DNA from: Lachnospiraceae bacterium
GTDB lineage: Bacteria > Bacillota > Clostridia > Lachnospirales > Lachnospiraceae
Assembly: GCA_900766815.1 (NCBI GenBank)
Contig: CAAFWV010000037.1
Coordinates: forward strand, 1-30,573
DNA length: 30,573 nucleotides
Direction of reading: 5' to 3'
The stretch's first letter is position 1. Every line of letters begins with the position of its first letter. Below the pieces are notes generated by a model, which saw only the letters and a program-made list of their open reading frames with translations, was not told the DNA's origin and did not search any database. This document shows, piece after piece, positions 1 to 7,579 of the stretch. The translations under genes and the position numbers were made by a program.

Positions 1-329
1 AGGACATGACAATCGCACTCTACAAGAAGTGTGCTGAGTATGCCCTCAGCAAGGGTATCATTATTGCTGACACCAAGTTCGAGTTCGGTCTGAATGAGGA
101 TGGAGAAATCGTAATCGGTGACGAGATGCTGACGCCGGACAGCTCAAGATTCTGGCCTGCAGACACCTATGAGCCGGGTCATTCTCAGCCATCTTTTGAT
201 AAGCAGTTTGCAAGAGACTGGCTCAAGAGCAACGAGAACCACAACTGGACCCTGCCCCAGGACATTGTCGACAAGACCATCGACAAGTACCTTCAGGGCT
301 ACAAGCTCCTCACAGGCAAGGACCTGTAA
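1..329 (+). CDS. purC: SAICAR synthase PurC, C-terminal part (5' end cut by window)
   Basis: The reading frame is open from the first bases of the window (codons begin at position 3) to TAA at 327-329, so the gene starts outside; the ATG at 6 is internal. About 109 residues of the C-terminus are present. Recognisable PurC pieces are an ADTKFEFG segment, DEMLTPDSSRFW, and SFDKQFARDWL, which belong to the ATP/CAIR-binding C-terminal half. The enzyme joins aspartate to CAIR to give SAICAR, step 8 of IMP synthesis in the cytoplasm. PurB, PurA and PurL are also encoded in this window but in other transcription units. A hairpin at 350-376 is the only candidate terminator behind it. Family assignment is secure; only the partial state limits it. 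Confidence 0.93.
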   Translation, partial: DMTIALYKKCAEYALSKGIIIADTKFEFGLNEDGEIVIGDEMLTPDSSRFWPADTYEPGHSQPSFDKQFARDWLKSNENHNWTLPQDIVDKTIDKYLQGYKLLTGKDL

Positions 330-349
330 TCAAGTTTTTCGAATTATAC

Positions 350-382
350 GTAGCGGATTACATATTAATCCGCTACTATTCT
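350..382 (+). terminator. Hairpin behind purC, possible weak terminator
   Basis: A perfect 11-bp stem (350-360 with 366-376, 5-base loop) is followed by TATTCTAT, a broken T-tract. It could end the purC transcript. The 5' arm can instead pair with 597-616 (see the 341-620 element), so this hairpin and a long-range stem are mutually exclusive. The T-tract is poor, so confidence is moderate. Confidence 0.4.
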
Positions 383-470
383 ATCAATACACAAGTGGCG
401 GAGCTAATATGATAGTTCGTCGGGTACTAAGACAACGCCGGCACTTAGCGGGCGTCCTTTGCCCGCTTAT

Positions 471-542
471 GGAGCAGACGCGTTTGAATCCGAACGAGTT
501 CGGATGGGCGTCTGCGTAGGCAATCCCTCCTACGGAGGCATT
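471..542 (+). repeat. Core repeat, copy 1
   Basis: This core of the 341-620 element matches 19789-19860 at roughly three quarters of positions by hand alignment. Identical or nearly identical blocks are GGAGCAGACG, TTGAATC and GGGCGTCTGCG-AGGCAATC. The outer stem GCAGACG (474-480) with CGTCTGC (509-515) is present in both copies. The small hairpin around 526-538 is also kept: differences at 529 and 536 still allow G-T pairing. Confidence 0.7.
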
Positions 543-626
543 ACAACAGGTACCGCTGCGTTGGCGCAGTAGCGAGAGCGTGCCCGGAGAACTATCATAT
601 GTAATCCGCCACGTATATTCGAGAGC

Positions 627-1688
627 ATGAGAAGAAACGTTATTTTGGCGACAATTTTGATAATGGTGATGCTGCTTGCAGGCTGTGGGGACCTGAGCGA
701 TGTGAGGGTCGTTATGTCGGTCGGTATGTCGAAGGATGAGGTTTTTCGCGTAGACGACATGACCTGCAGCAGGACGGAGATGCTGGTGTACATATCCAAT
801 ATAGCGGGTGAATATGTGGATGTGTACGGGAGAGACATCTTCGAGGCAAGCGTAGAGGGTGAGACCTTAGGTGAGAATATTAAGCAGCTGGCTCTTGCCA
901 AGGTATCGCAGGTTAAGGTAATTAATCTGCTTGCGAGAGAGCGGGGTGTTGAGCCGACGGAAGAGCTGCTTGGAGTTATTGATGGCGCAACTGATGAATA
1001 TCTGGAATCGATATCTGATGAGGTGTTATCAAGGTATCAGATTGACAGGGATACAATCTATGAGATGTATTATGAATATGGCATGTCCAAGCTCATGTAT
1101 GGCACGATAATCAAGGATATTAATCCCGAGATCAGTGATGATGAAGCAAGAACCATTACTGTTGAGCATATTCTGCTTAAGACCTTTGATGTGGATGAGA
1201 ACGGTAACAGGGTTGAGCTTGATACAGCCGCTAAGGAGGAGAAGAAGAGGCTGGCAGAAGAAATTGTGCAGAGGATTGCCGCTGGTGAGAACTTCGAGTC
1301 TCTGGCTTCTGAATACAGCGAGGATGAGAATCTGACATATGCCTTTGGAAAAGGTGAAATGGATGCGGTTTTTGAAAATGCAGCCTTTAACCTGTCAGGC
1401 GGGGAAGTGTCAGATGTTGTTGAAACAGAGTTTGGATATCATATAATCAAGTGTATCAGCACCTTCAACAGAGAGATTACCGATGAGAATAAGGTGAAGA
1501 TATTAAAGAACAGAAGAGACCAGGCCTTCAGGGACATCTATGACGACTTTGAAGAGAATGTAAGCCGTGAATTGAATGACAGGGTCTTTGATTCGCTGTC
1601 TGATATGAAGGATGAGAGAATAGGCTTAAAGAACTTCTTTGATGTCTTCGAAAACAGGTGGAACGAGTCGGAATTGGTTAATTTATAA
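627..1688 (+). CDS. PrsA-like parvulin peptidyl-prolyl isomerase lipoprotein
   Basis: 353 residues. The N-terminus has Arg-Arg, a hydrophobic stretch and the lipobox LAGC, giving lipidation at Cys20, so the mature protein should sit on the outer face of the membrane. Residues about 174-282 form a PpiC/parvulin domain (TVEHILLK near the start; FGKGEMDAVFENAAF; the closing FGYHIIKC). The preceding helical region resembles SurA/PrsA N-terminal chaperone segments, and a charged helical tail follows. The family helps fold exported proteins. The start is fixed by the signal peptide, and no in-frame start lies between the upstream TAG at 570 and 627. The ribosome binding site is poor (GAGAG, one base before ATG) and lies directly against the end of the 341-620 element, so translation may depend on that structure. 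It could equally be named PrsA or SurA N-like. Confidence 0.85.
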   Translation: MRRNVILATILIMVMLLAGCGDLSDVRVVMSVGMSKDEVFRVDDMTCSRTEMLVYISNIAGEYVDVYGRDIFEASVEGETLGENIKQLALAKVSQVKVINLLARERGVEPTEELLGVIDGATDEYLESISDEVLSRYQIDRDTIYEMYYEYGMSKLMYGTIIKDINPEISDDEARTITVEHILLKTFDVDENGNRVELDTAAKEEKKRLAEEIVQRIAAGENFESLASEYSEDENLTYAFGKGEMDAVFENAAFNLSGGEVSDVVETEFGYHIIKCISTFNREITDENKVKILKNRRDQAFRDIYDDFEENVSRELNDRVFDSLSDMKDERIGLKNFFDVFENRWNESELVNL

Positions 1689-1739
1689 AAGTTTTAGAAT
1701 TGCGCAAACCCAGTAAAATCAAGGCTTTCGGGCGTTTTA

Positions 1740-1766
1740 TTAGCACTCATGCAAAATGAGTGCTAA
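1740..1766. promoter_or_regulatory. CIRCE operator (HrcA binding site)
   Basis: TTAGCACTC, nine bases, GAGTGCTAA: a perfect match to the CIRCE inverted repeat bound by the heat-shock repressor HrcA. It lies just upstream of the likely htpG promoter. It is followed at once by six T residues, so as RNA it would also form a 9-bp hairpin plus U-tract and could end the upstream lipoprotein transcript. Confidence 0.95.
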
Positions 1767-1773
1767 TTTTTTA

Positions 1774-1802
1774 TTGACTTAAATTCAAAGTGGTAATACA
1801 CT
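1774..1802 (+). promoter_or_regulatory. Likely sigma-A promoter of htpG
   Basis: TTGACT at 1774-1779, a 17-base spacer, and TACACT at 1797-1802. It starts eight bases after the CIRCE operator, close enough for HrcA to block polymerase. TAATAC at 1794-1799 is an alternative -10 but gives a 14-base spacer. Confidence 0.6.
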
Positions 1803-1848
1803 TTCCTTTAGGCGATAGCCAAAGGTTATTATTTAGGAGGCGATTAAT

Positions 1849-3939
1849 ATGGCAGAGAGACATGGTAGTCTTTCAATTAGTAGTGACAATATATTCCCGA
1901 TTATTAAGAAGTGGATGTATTCAGATCACGACATTTTTTACAGAGAGTTGATTTCCAATGGTTGTGATGCCATCACAAAGCTTAAGAAGCTTGACATGAT
2001 GGGGGAGTATACTCTTCCCGAGGATTATAAGCCGAAGATTGAGGTTATCTGCAATCCTGAGGATAAGACCCTTAAGTTCATTGATAACGGTCTCGGAATG
2101 ACAGCAGATGAGGTTGAGGAATACATCAATCAGATCGCTTTTTCCGGTGCTACCGATTTCATAGAGAAGTATAAGGACAAGGCCAATGATGATCAGATTA
2201 TCGGTCACTTCGGACTGGGCTTCTACTCAGCCTTCATGGTAGCTGATGAGGTTCACATTGACACACTGTCATATAAAGATGGCGCAACACCTGTTCACTG
2301 GGAGTGCGACGGCGGAACAGAATTCTCCATGAAGGATGGTGACAGAGAAGGCGTTGGTACAACCATTACGCTGTTCCTTAATGAGGATGTTCTTGAGTTC
2401 TGTAATATCTACAAAGCAAGAGAGGTAATAAAGAAGTACTGTTCCTTCATGCCTGTAGAGATATATTTAAGCAAGGCCAATACAGATGAGACTGAGACCA
2501 TCGACCAGGGAGAAGAGCTTCCGACAGATGAGATTGTCGAGACAATAGCTCCCAAGGAGGATGATAAGGATAAGAAGATTCGTCTCAAGATACGTAAGCG
2601 TCCTGAGCTTCTGAATGATACACATCCTCTCTGGACCAAGAATCCGAGCGAGTGTACCAGGGAAGAATATCTTGAATTCTACAGAAAGGTCTTCAACGAT
2701 TACAGAGAACCTCTCTTCTGGATTCATCTGAATATGGACTATCCGTTTAATCTAAAGGGTATTCTGTACTTCCCTAAGATTAATACGGAGTATGAATCTA
2801 TTGAGGGTACAATTAAGCTATATAACAACCAGGTATTCATCGCAGATAACATCAAGGAGGTTATTCCTGAATTCCTTATGCTGCTTAAGGGTGTTATTGA
2901 CTGTCCCGATCTTCCTCTTAACGTATCAAGGTCTGCTCTTCAGAATGACGGCTTTGTCAATAAGATCAGTGATTTCATCACCAAGAAGGTGGCAGACAAG
3001 CTCTCAGGCATGTGCAAGACAGAGAAGGATGAGTACGAGAAATGCTGGGATGACATTGCACCGTTTATCAAGTTCGGTTGCCTGAAGGATGACAAGTTCT
3101 GCGAGAAGATGACAGATTACATCCTCTTCAAGAACCTTGACGGCAAGTATATGACCCTGCCTGAGTGTCTGGAGGTTAAGCCCATCGATACGGAGGATGA
3201 GGATGGCGAGGCTAAGGCAGAGAATGCCGATTCAGCCACAGAGGATACAGCAACAGCTGATGAACAGACAAAGGACAGCACAGCTGCAGAGAATGGTGAC
3301 TCGGAGACTTCTGATTCCGCAGAGGATGAGAAGAAGGAGAAGGTTATCTACTATGTAACCGATGAGAAGCAGCAGAGCCAGTACATTGAGATGTTCAGGA
3401 AAGCCAAGATGGATGCTGTTATCCTAAACCACAACATCGACCAGCCGTTTATCTCACAGCTTGAGGCTAAGAATGAGGGCATCAAATTCATGAGAATAGA
3501 TGCTGACGTAACTGACACCTTCAAGGGTAAGACCAGCAAGAAGGAGCAGGAGGAAATCGCGGCTGCTACAGAGAATATCAGCAAGATATTCAAGAAGGCA
3601 ATCAAGAAGGACAAGATTGCCATCAAGCTTGAGAAGCTTAAGAACAAGAAGGTTGCATCCATGATTACACTCTCAGAGGAGAGCCGCCGTATGCAGGATA
3701 TGATGAAGATGTACGGCATGGGTGACATGGGTGGTATGGATAGAGAGGGCGAGACCTTAGTCCTCAATTACAACCATCCTCTTGTTAAGCGTATGATGGA
3801 GGGCAATGGCAAGAACGAGCAGCTCATCTGCGAGCAGCTCTACGACCTTGCAAGACTTCAGCATGCACCGCTTGAAGCAGAGGAAATGACCAGATTTATC
3901 CAGAGAAGCAACGACCTTCTGTCAATGCTTGCGGAATAA
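1849..3939 (+). CDS. htpG: Hsp90-family chaperone HtpG
   Basis: 696 residues, longer than the usual 620-640. The N-terminal GHKL ATPase domain shows Glu33 and Asn37 (ELISNGCDA, where most have NASDA), DNGLGMT with Asp79, and the lid motif GHFGLGFYSAFMVAD. The middle domain has PLFWIHLNMDYPFNLKGILY and LPLNVSRSALQND. The C-terminal dimerisation region ends with an MLAE-type tail. The extra length is mainly an acidic, Ala/Thr/Ser-rich stretch at residues about 447-498, placed in the middle domain just before VIYYVTDE, not at the N-M linker where eukaryotic Hsp90 has its charged loop. It acts as a cytoplasmic ATP-dependent chaperone. AGGAGG at 1835-1840 fixes the start. Control by HrcA is indicated by the upstream CIRCE. 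A terminator follows. Confidence 0.95.
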   Translation: MAERHGSLSISSDNIFPIIKKWMYSDHDIFYRELISNGCDAITKLKKLDMMGEYTLPEDYKPKIEVICNPEDKTLKFIDNGLGMTADEVEEYINQIAFSGATDFIEKYKDKANDDQIIGHFGLGFYSAFMVADEVHIDTLSYKDGATPVHWECDGGTEFSMKDGDREGVGTTITLFLNEDVLEFCNIYKAREVIKKYCSFMPVEIYLSKANTDETETIDQGEELPTDEIVETIAPKEDDKDKKIRLKIRKRPELLNDTHPLWTKNPSECTREEYLEFYRKVFNDYREPLFWIHLNMDYPFNLKGILYFPKINTEYESIEGTIKLYNNQVFIADNIKEVIPEFLMLLKGVIDCPDLPLNVSRSALQNDGFVNKISDFITKKVADKLSGMCKTEKDEYEKCWDDIAPFIKFGCLKDDKFCEKMTDYILFKNLDGKYMTLPECLEVKPIDTEDEDGEAKAENADSATEDTATADEQTKDSTAAENGDSETSDSAEDEKKEKVIYYVTDEKQQSQYIEMFRKAKMDAVILNHNIDQPFISQLEAKNEGIKFMRIDADVTDTFKGKTSKKEQEEIAAATENISKIFKKAIKKDKIAIKLEKLKNKKVASMITLSEESRRMQDMMKMYGMGDMGGMDREGETLVLNYNHPLVKRMMEGNGKNEQLICEQLYDLARLQHAPLEAEEMTRFIQRSNDLLSMLAE

Positions 3940-3955
3940 GCTTTATAATATATAA

Positions 3956-3992
3956 AGAGCGAGGGACTACGCGTCAATCGCTCTTTTTTTTT
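3956..3992 (+). terminator. Rho-independent terminator after htpG
   Basis: A 7-bp stem AGAGCGA (3956-3962) / TCGCTCT (3978-3984) with a 15-base loop, followed by a run of T. It separates htpG from the next operon. Confidence 0.85.
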
Positions 3993-4006
3993 ACCCCTGT
4001 TTACGT

Positions 4007-4012
4007 TATACT
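4007..4012 (+). promoter_or_regulatory. Candidate -10 box of the four-gene operon
   Basis: TATACT at 4007-4012. Transcription would begin near 4019, after the ATG at 4015, which supports translation from 4063. The -35 position falls in the terminator T-run and matches poorly, so this promoter is tentative. Confidence 0.45.
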
Positions 4013-4062
4013 AGATGTTGGGGGTTTCTACTCTAATTGTACAAGAGAAGAGAAGATATTAT

Positions 4063-7000
4063 ATGGATAGAGGAAGTCTTAGATTTTCTGAGGATCGTCT
4101 GGAACTGACTGTCAAATCGGGACAGTTAATTAAGGGCCATTTCAGCATTGAAGATGATAAAGAGAGAGACATGGAGGGATATATTTATTCCTCTTCTATT
4201 CGTATGCGCACAATGGTGGATTCCTTCCACGGAAGCAGGGCAGATATCCCCTATGAATTTGATGCCACGGGAATGGAGCCCGGCACTGTGCTAAAGGGTA
4301 ATATCAGTCTGGTCAGCAATATCGGCGAATATATCTTACCTTTTGCCGTTACAGTGAGCTTAAGCGTAATCAAGTCCTCTATCGGTGACATTAAGAATCT
4401 GTTCCACTTCACCAACCTATGCAAGTCGGACTGGAATGAGGCTATAGCTGTATTCTCAGACCCTGAATTCATCAATATCATGAAGGGACAGGATGCCAAA
4501 TTCAGGAATCTGTATCTGGGACTGTGCAAGGGCAATAAGAATTACAATCTTGAAGAATTCCTGGTGGGCATCAATAAGAAGCAGAAGCTTGAGCTGAGTC
4601 TTGATTCGGATACCGTGAATCTGATTGACCCTCAGAGTGACATCGTTCGCGAGCTTGAGATTAGCAGGAACGGATGGGGCTATACCTTGCTTGCGGTTAA
4701 GAGTGAAGGGGACTTCATTAAGCTTAGCAGGAACAAGATAACCACGGATGACTTCGATAATGGTAATAATTACAGACTTGAATATACAATAGTTGCTTCT
4801 GAATTAAAGAAGGGAATCAATTACGGCAGGATAACCCTGCGTTCACTTTATGAAACTCTTACCTGTGATATTACGGTAAGCAATAACAGATTCATTAATG
4901 ATAAGTCCAAGGTGCTTAAGGCTAAATCCACGCAATTTTCCCTCATGAGGCATTATATGGACTATGCCACGGGCAGGATAGACAAGACAAAGTGGATTCA
5001 GCTTGCGACTGACCTTGTGGAGCACAGACTGAGACTCGGAGTGGATGAGCTTCAAAATAACCTCTACAAGACCCACCTGCTTCTCCTGGAGGAGAAGTAC
5101 AATGAGGCGAAGTGGATACTGGACCGCAAGGTTCTTAATATTGAGGAGTCGAGCAATGAGCTCTACAGCTACTATCTGTATCTGATGGCGCTCTACAATG
5201 TGGATGATTATTACAAAAGAGAGGCGACTGACAGAATTAAGAGTATCTACGAGAGAGACCCTGACAACTGGAGGGTTGCGTGGGTGCTTATGCACATCTC
5301 GGACGAGCTAATCAAATATCCGTCGAGGATGTATGCCTTTGGTATCAGACAGTTAGAGCGAGGCTGTCACAGTCCGATTTTCTATGTGGAATTGATAAGG
5401 CTGCTTAATAAGATTCCGAGTGCACTGGTGCATTATGATGATGAAGAAATAAGACTTATGTATTTCGCTGCAAGGAACAGACTTATAGATGATGAGCTGA
5501 GAGGTCAGATTATTTATCATGCCTTGCGGAAGCGAGAGTATAACAAGGTTGTCCTTAAAACTCTTATCTTCATGAATGAGAGTAAGGAGTCTCCTGAGCT
5601 TACCGAGGCGATATGTGCACAGCTAATCCTTGGCAATGTGCTTGATGCAGAGGCACATGAATTCTACAGTAAGGCTGTAAGCAACAATACATCTCTTACC
5701 AGATTATACGAGAATTACCTGTTGTCCATGGACAGGCAGAAGGACAATGTGATTCCGAGAGAGGTTCTCATATACTTCTCATATCGGAGCAATCTGCCGC
5801 CGAAGATTACGGCGTATCTGTATTCTTACGTGGTTAAGAAGAGGGAAGAGAATCCGGATATTTATGATATGTATGAGACTGCCATAGATACCTTTACCGT
5901 GAAGCAGCTCTATGCTAAGAAGATGAGCAGGGACCTGTCCGTTCTGTATCACGAGATAATCTTAAATAAGCTGTCTACGGTGGACAATATGCGTCAATTG
6001 TCCGCGCTTTTCCTGATAAACGGTATCAGGGTTACGGGCAGGAATATCGTGAATATCGTCGTGTCGGATGAGAGGCTTGCGGGTGAACTGGTATATCCCG
6101 TCGTGAACGGAGAAGCCTATGTACCGATAACGGGCAGTGATGTTACGGTGCTTGCAGAGGATTCGATGGGACACAGATTCTATCAGACCATTGAGATGAG
6201 TACGGAGCGCTTTTTCCTGCCTCGCAAGATTATGCCGGCGCTTGAGAAATATATTGAGGATTCGGTGCTGTTTGACCTCTATGCCTGCGACTGCGGCATG
6301 GAATACATCAGGGTGAACGAGAGGAATGCTTCGAGGTTTATGTATCTGGAGAGCAATGAGAATGTCAGTGACAGATTCAGGGCGGCTCTCAGGATTCCGC
6401 TGATATTCTATTATCAGGATAAAGATGATGTGCTCAAGGCTGATGTTATCTTAGGCAGGCTTGACAGAAAGGATGTGCCTTATAAGGACAGGGATGAATA
6501 TTTAAGATTCTTATGTATCAGAGGCTATGTGGACAGGGCCTTTGAGGACTGTCTCTATTTCGGACCCGAGAACATCGAGCCTAAGATTCTGCTTAGAATC
6601 GCATCAAGCTGTATTGAGAAGAATGGCAAGGTTGAGTCGGAGGGCATGAGCGCCGTCATCCTAAGCGCTTTTGACAGAGGCAAGTATAATGAGACGACTC
6701 TTGATTATCTTGCAAGCTTCTATAAGGGACCGGCCAAGAACCTTCGTAATATCTGGAGATGTGCTTCCGGCTTCTATATCGATACGGTAAGTATCTGTGA
6801 GAAGATTATTATGCAGACCCTACGGACGGGTGCCTTCATAGGTGAAGAGGTACAGATTCTTAAGGAATATGTCGAGGGCGGTGGCAGCACGGAGCTTGAG
6901 CTTAAATACCTGAGCTATTTTGCACACGAGCACTTCGTCAACGACAGGCTGGTGGATGATTACTTCTTCAGAGAGATGGCGAGAATATATGAGAATGAGG

Positions 7001-7578
7001 GCAAGCTTCCGCTTTGTTGTATGCTATCCTTCCTCAAGCATTATTCGACGCCCGAGAACAGAGGTCTTATTGATGAATCCATAAGACCTCATATAATTAA
7101 GTACATTCATATATTATATAAGGGTCACGGAATTGTGATGCCTTTTATGAAGGAATATAAGAGTATATCCAAGGAAGCGATGGAGATATCCAATTACACC
7201 ATGCTTGAATATACGGCAAGCGAGGGTGCGCAGGTGACCATCAATTACATGATGGCTGAGGACAGTGAGAGCAGAGGCTATACCAGGGAGGAGATGGTTC
7301 CCGTGTATGGCGGAGTCTATGTTAAGTCTTTCCTGCTGTTCTTCGGAGAGACACTGCAATACTATATTGTGGAGAAGAACAACGGAGAGGAATCGTTAAC
7401 CGAGAGCGGAACACTTAGTCGCAACGATGTGGACAATGAGGAGAACGTCGACAAATATTCGATGATCAACGATATTGCGATAGCGACAACCCTTAAGGAT
7501 TACGATACGGCTCTTGAGCTTCTGGAGGAATATAAATACAAAGAATATGTTACCAATAATCTGTTTAAGGTAAGATAA
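4063..7578 (+). CDS. Giant beta-sandwich/helical-repeat protein (DUF5717-like), operon gene 1
   Basis: 1171 residues from ATG 4063. The upstream ATG at 4015 is disfavoured because it lies at or before the likely transcription start and encodes an atypical leader. There is no signal peptide or membrane helix, so it is probably cytoplasmic. Residues about 1-105 read as an Ig-like beta domain (SGQLIKGHFSI; VSNIGEYILPFAVTV), and a second lies near 185-280 (RITLRSLYETLTCDITVSN). From about 300 to 1080 the sequence is helical with irregular TPR-like pairs such as LLLLEEKYNEAKWIL. A short beta-rich C-terminal region follows. From memory it matches a Pfam family named DUF5717; I could not check this. 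It leads an operon with a 1-base gap to the Hsp70-like gene, so the products probably act together. The repeats suggest a scaffold; no catalytic motif is seen. Confidence 0.75.
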   Translation: MDRGSLRFSEDRLELTVKSGQLIKGHFSIEDDKERDMEGYIYSSSIRMRTMVDSFHGSRADIPYEFDATGMEPGTVLKGNISLVSNIGEYILPFAVTVSLSVIKSSIGDIKNLFHFTNLCKSDWNEAIAVFSDPEFINIMKGQDAKFRNLYLGLCKGNKNYNLEEFLVGINKKQKLELSLDSDTVNLIDPQSDIVRELEISRNGWGYTLLAVKSEGDFIKLSRNKITTDDFDNGNNYRLEYTIVASELKKGINYGRITLRSLYETLTCDITVSNNRFINDKSKVLKAKSTQFSLMRHYMDYATGRIDKTKWIQLATDLVEHRLRLGVDELQNNLYKTHLLLLEEKYNEAKWILDRKVLNIEESSNELYSYYLYLMALYNVDDYYKREATDRIKSIYERDPDNWRVAWVLMHISDELIKYPSRMYAFGIRQLERGCHSPIFYVELIRLLNKIPSALVHYDDEEIRLMYFAARNRLIDDELRGQIIYHALRKREYNKVVLKTLIFMNESKESPELTEAICAQLILGNVLDAEAHEFYSKAVSNNTSLTRLYENYLLSMDRQKDNVIPREVLIYFSYRSNLPPKITAYLYSYVVKKREENPDIYDMYETAIDTFTVKQLYAKKMSRDLSVLYHEIILNKLSTVDNMRQLSALFLINGIRVTGRNIVNIVVSDERLAGELVYPVVNGEAYVPITGSDVTVLAEDSMGHRFYQTIEMSTERFFLPRKIMPALEKYIEDSVLFDLYACDCGMEYIRVNERNASRFMYLESNENVSDRFRAALRIPLIFYYQDKDDVLKADVILGRLDRKDVPYKDRDEYLRFLCIRGYVDRAFEDCLYFGPENIEPKILLRIASSCIEKNGKVESEGMSAVILSAFDRGKYNETTLDYLASFYKGPAKNLRNIWRCASGFYIDTVSICEKIIMQTLRTGAFIGEEVQILKEYVEGGGSTELELKYLSYFAHEHFVNDRLVDDYFFREMARIYENEGKLPLCCMLSFLKHYSTPENRGLIDESIRPHIIKYIHILYKGHGIVMPFMKEYKSISKEAMEISNYTMLEYTASEGAQVTINYMMAEDSESRGYTREEMVPVYGGVYVKSFLLFFGETLQYYIVEKNNGEESLTESGTLSRNDVDNEENVDKYSMINDIAIATTLKDYDTALELLEEYKYKEYVTNNLFKVR

Positions 7579-7579
7579 G

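Larger units (their letters stand above)
341..620. repeat. ~280-bp structured element with terminal inverted repeats (MITE-like or structured RNA)
   Basis: This fills the gap between purC and the lipoprotein gene. The outer ends are inverted repeats: 341-365 and the reverse complement of 597-620 agree except for one extra base and one A/G difference. A second left-hand segment, 395-427, also pairs with 581-609 (GTGGCGGA, then TATGATAGTTC, then a GGGTA/GGGCA-like end). Inside lie compact hairpins: 447-453/461-467; 474-480/509-515 enclosing 488-494/499-505 with a CGAG loop; 526-530/534-538 with a TAC loop; 556-560/565-569. No target-site duplication is visible, and no open reading frame in it looks real. 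It could be a miniature mobile element or a conserved RNA. I do not recognise the family. Part of it (471-542) recurs at 19789-19860. Confidence 0.6.

Noticed and set aside
169..519. Open frame across purC and the element
   Set aside because: It overlaps purC in another frame, has an Arg/Ser/Thr-rich composition typical of an out-of-frame reading, and lacks a ribosome binding site.
545..575. GGTACCGC-GCG resembles the T-box antiterminator core
   Set aside because: No terminator follows, the expected partner sequences are absent, and the downstream gene is a foldase, not an amino-acid gene. The stretch is explained by local hairpins of the element.
530..901. Minus-strand open frame over the element and lipoprotein start
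   Set aside because: It overlaps the signal peptide of a clear lipoprotein, has no ribosome binding site, and is low in recognisable structure.
3351..3767. Minus-strand 138-residue open frame inside htpG
   Set aside because: It is an antisense reading of Lys/Glu-rich coding sequence, giving a false Leu/Ser-rich hydrophobic protein.
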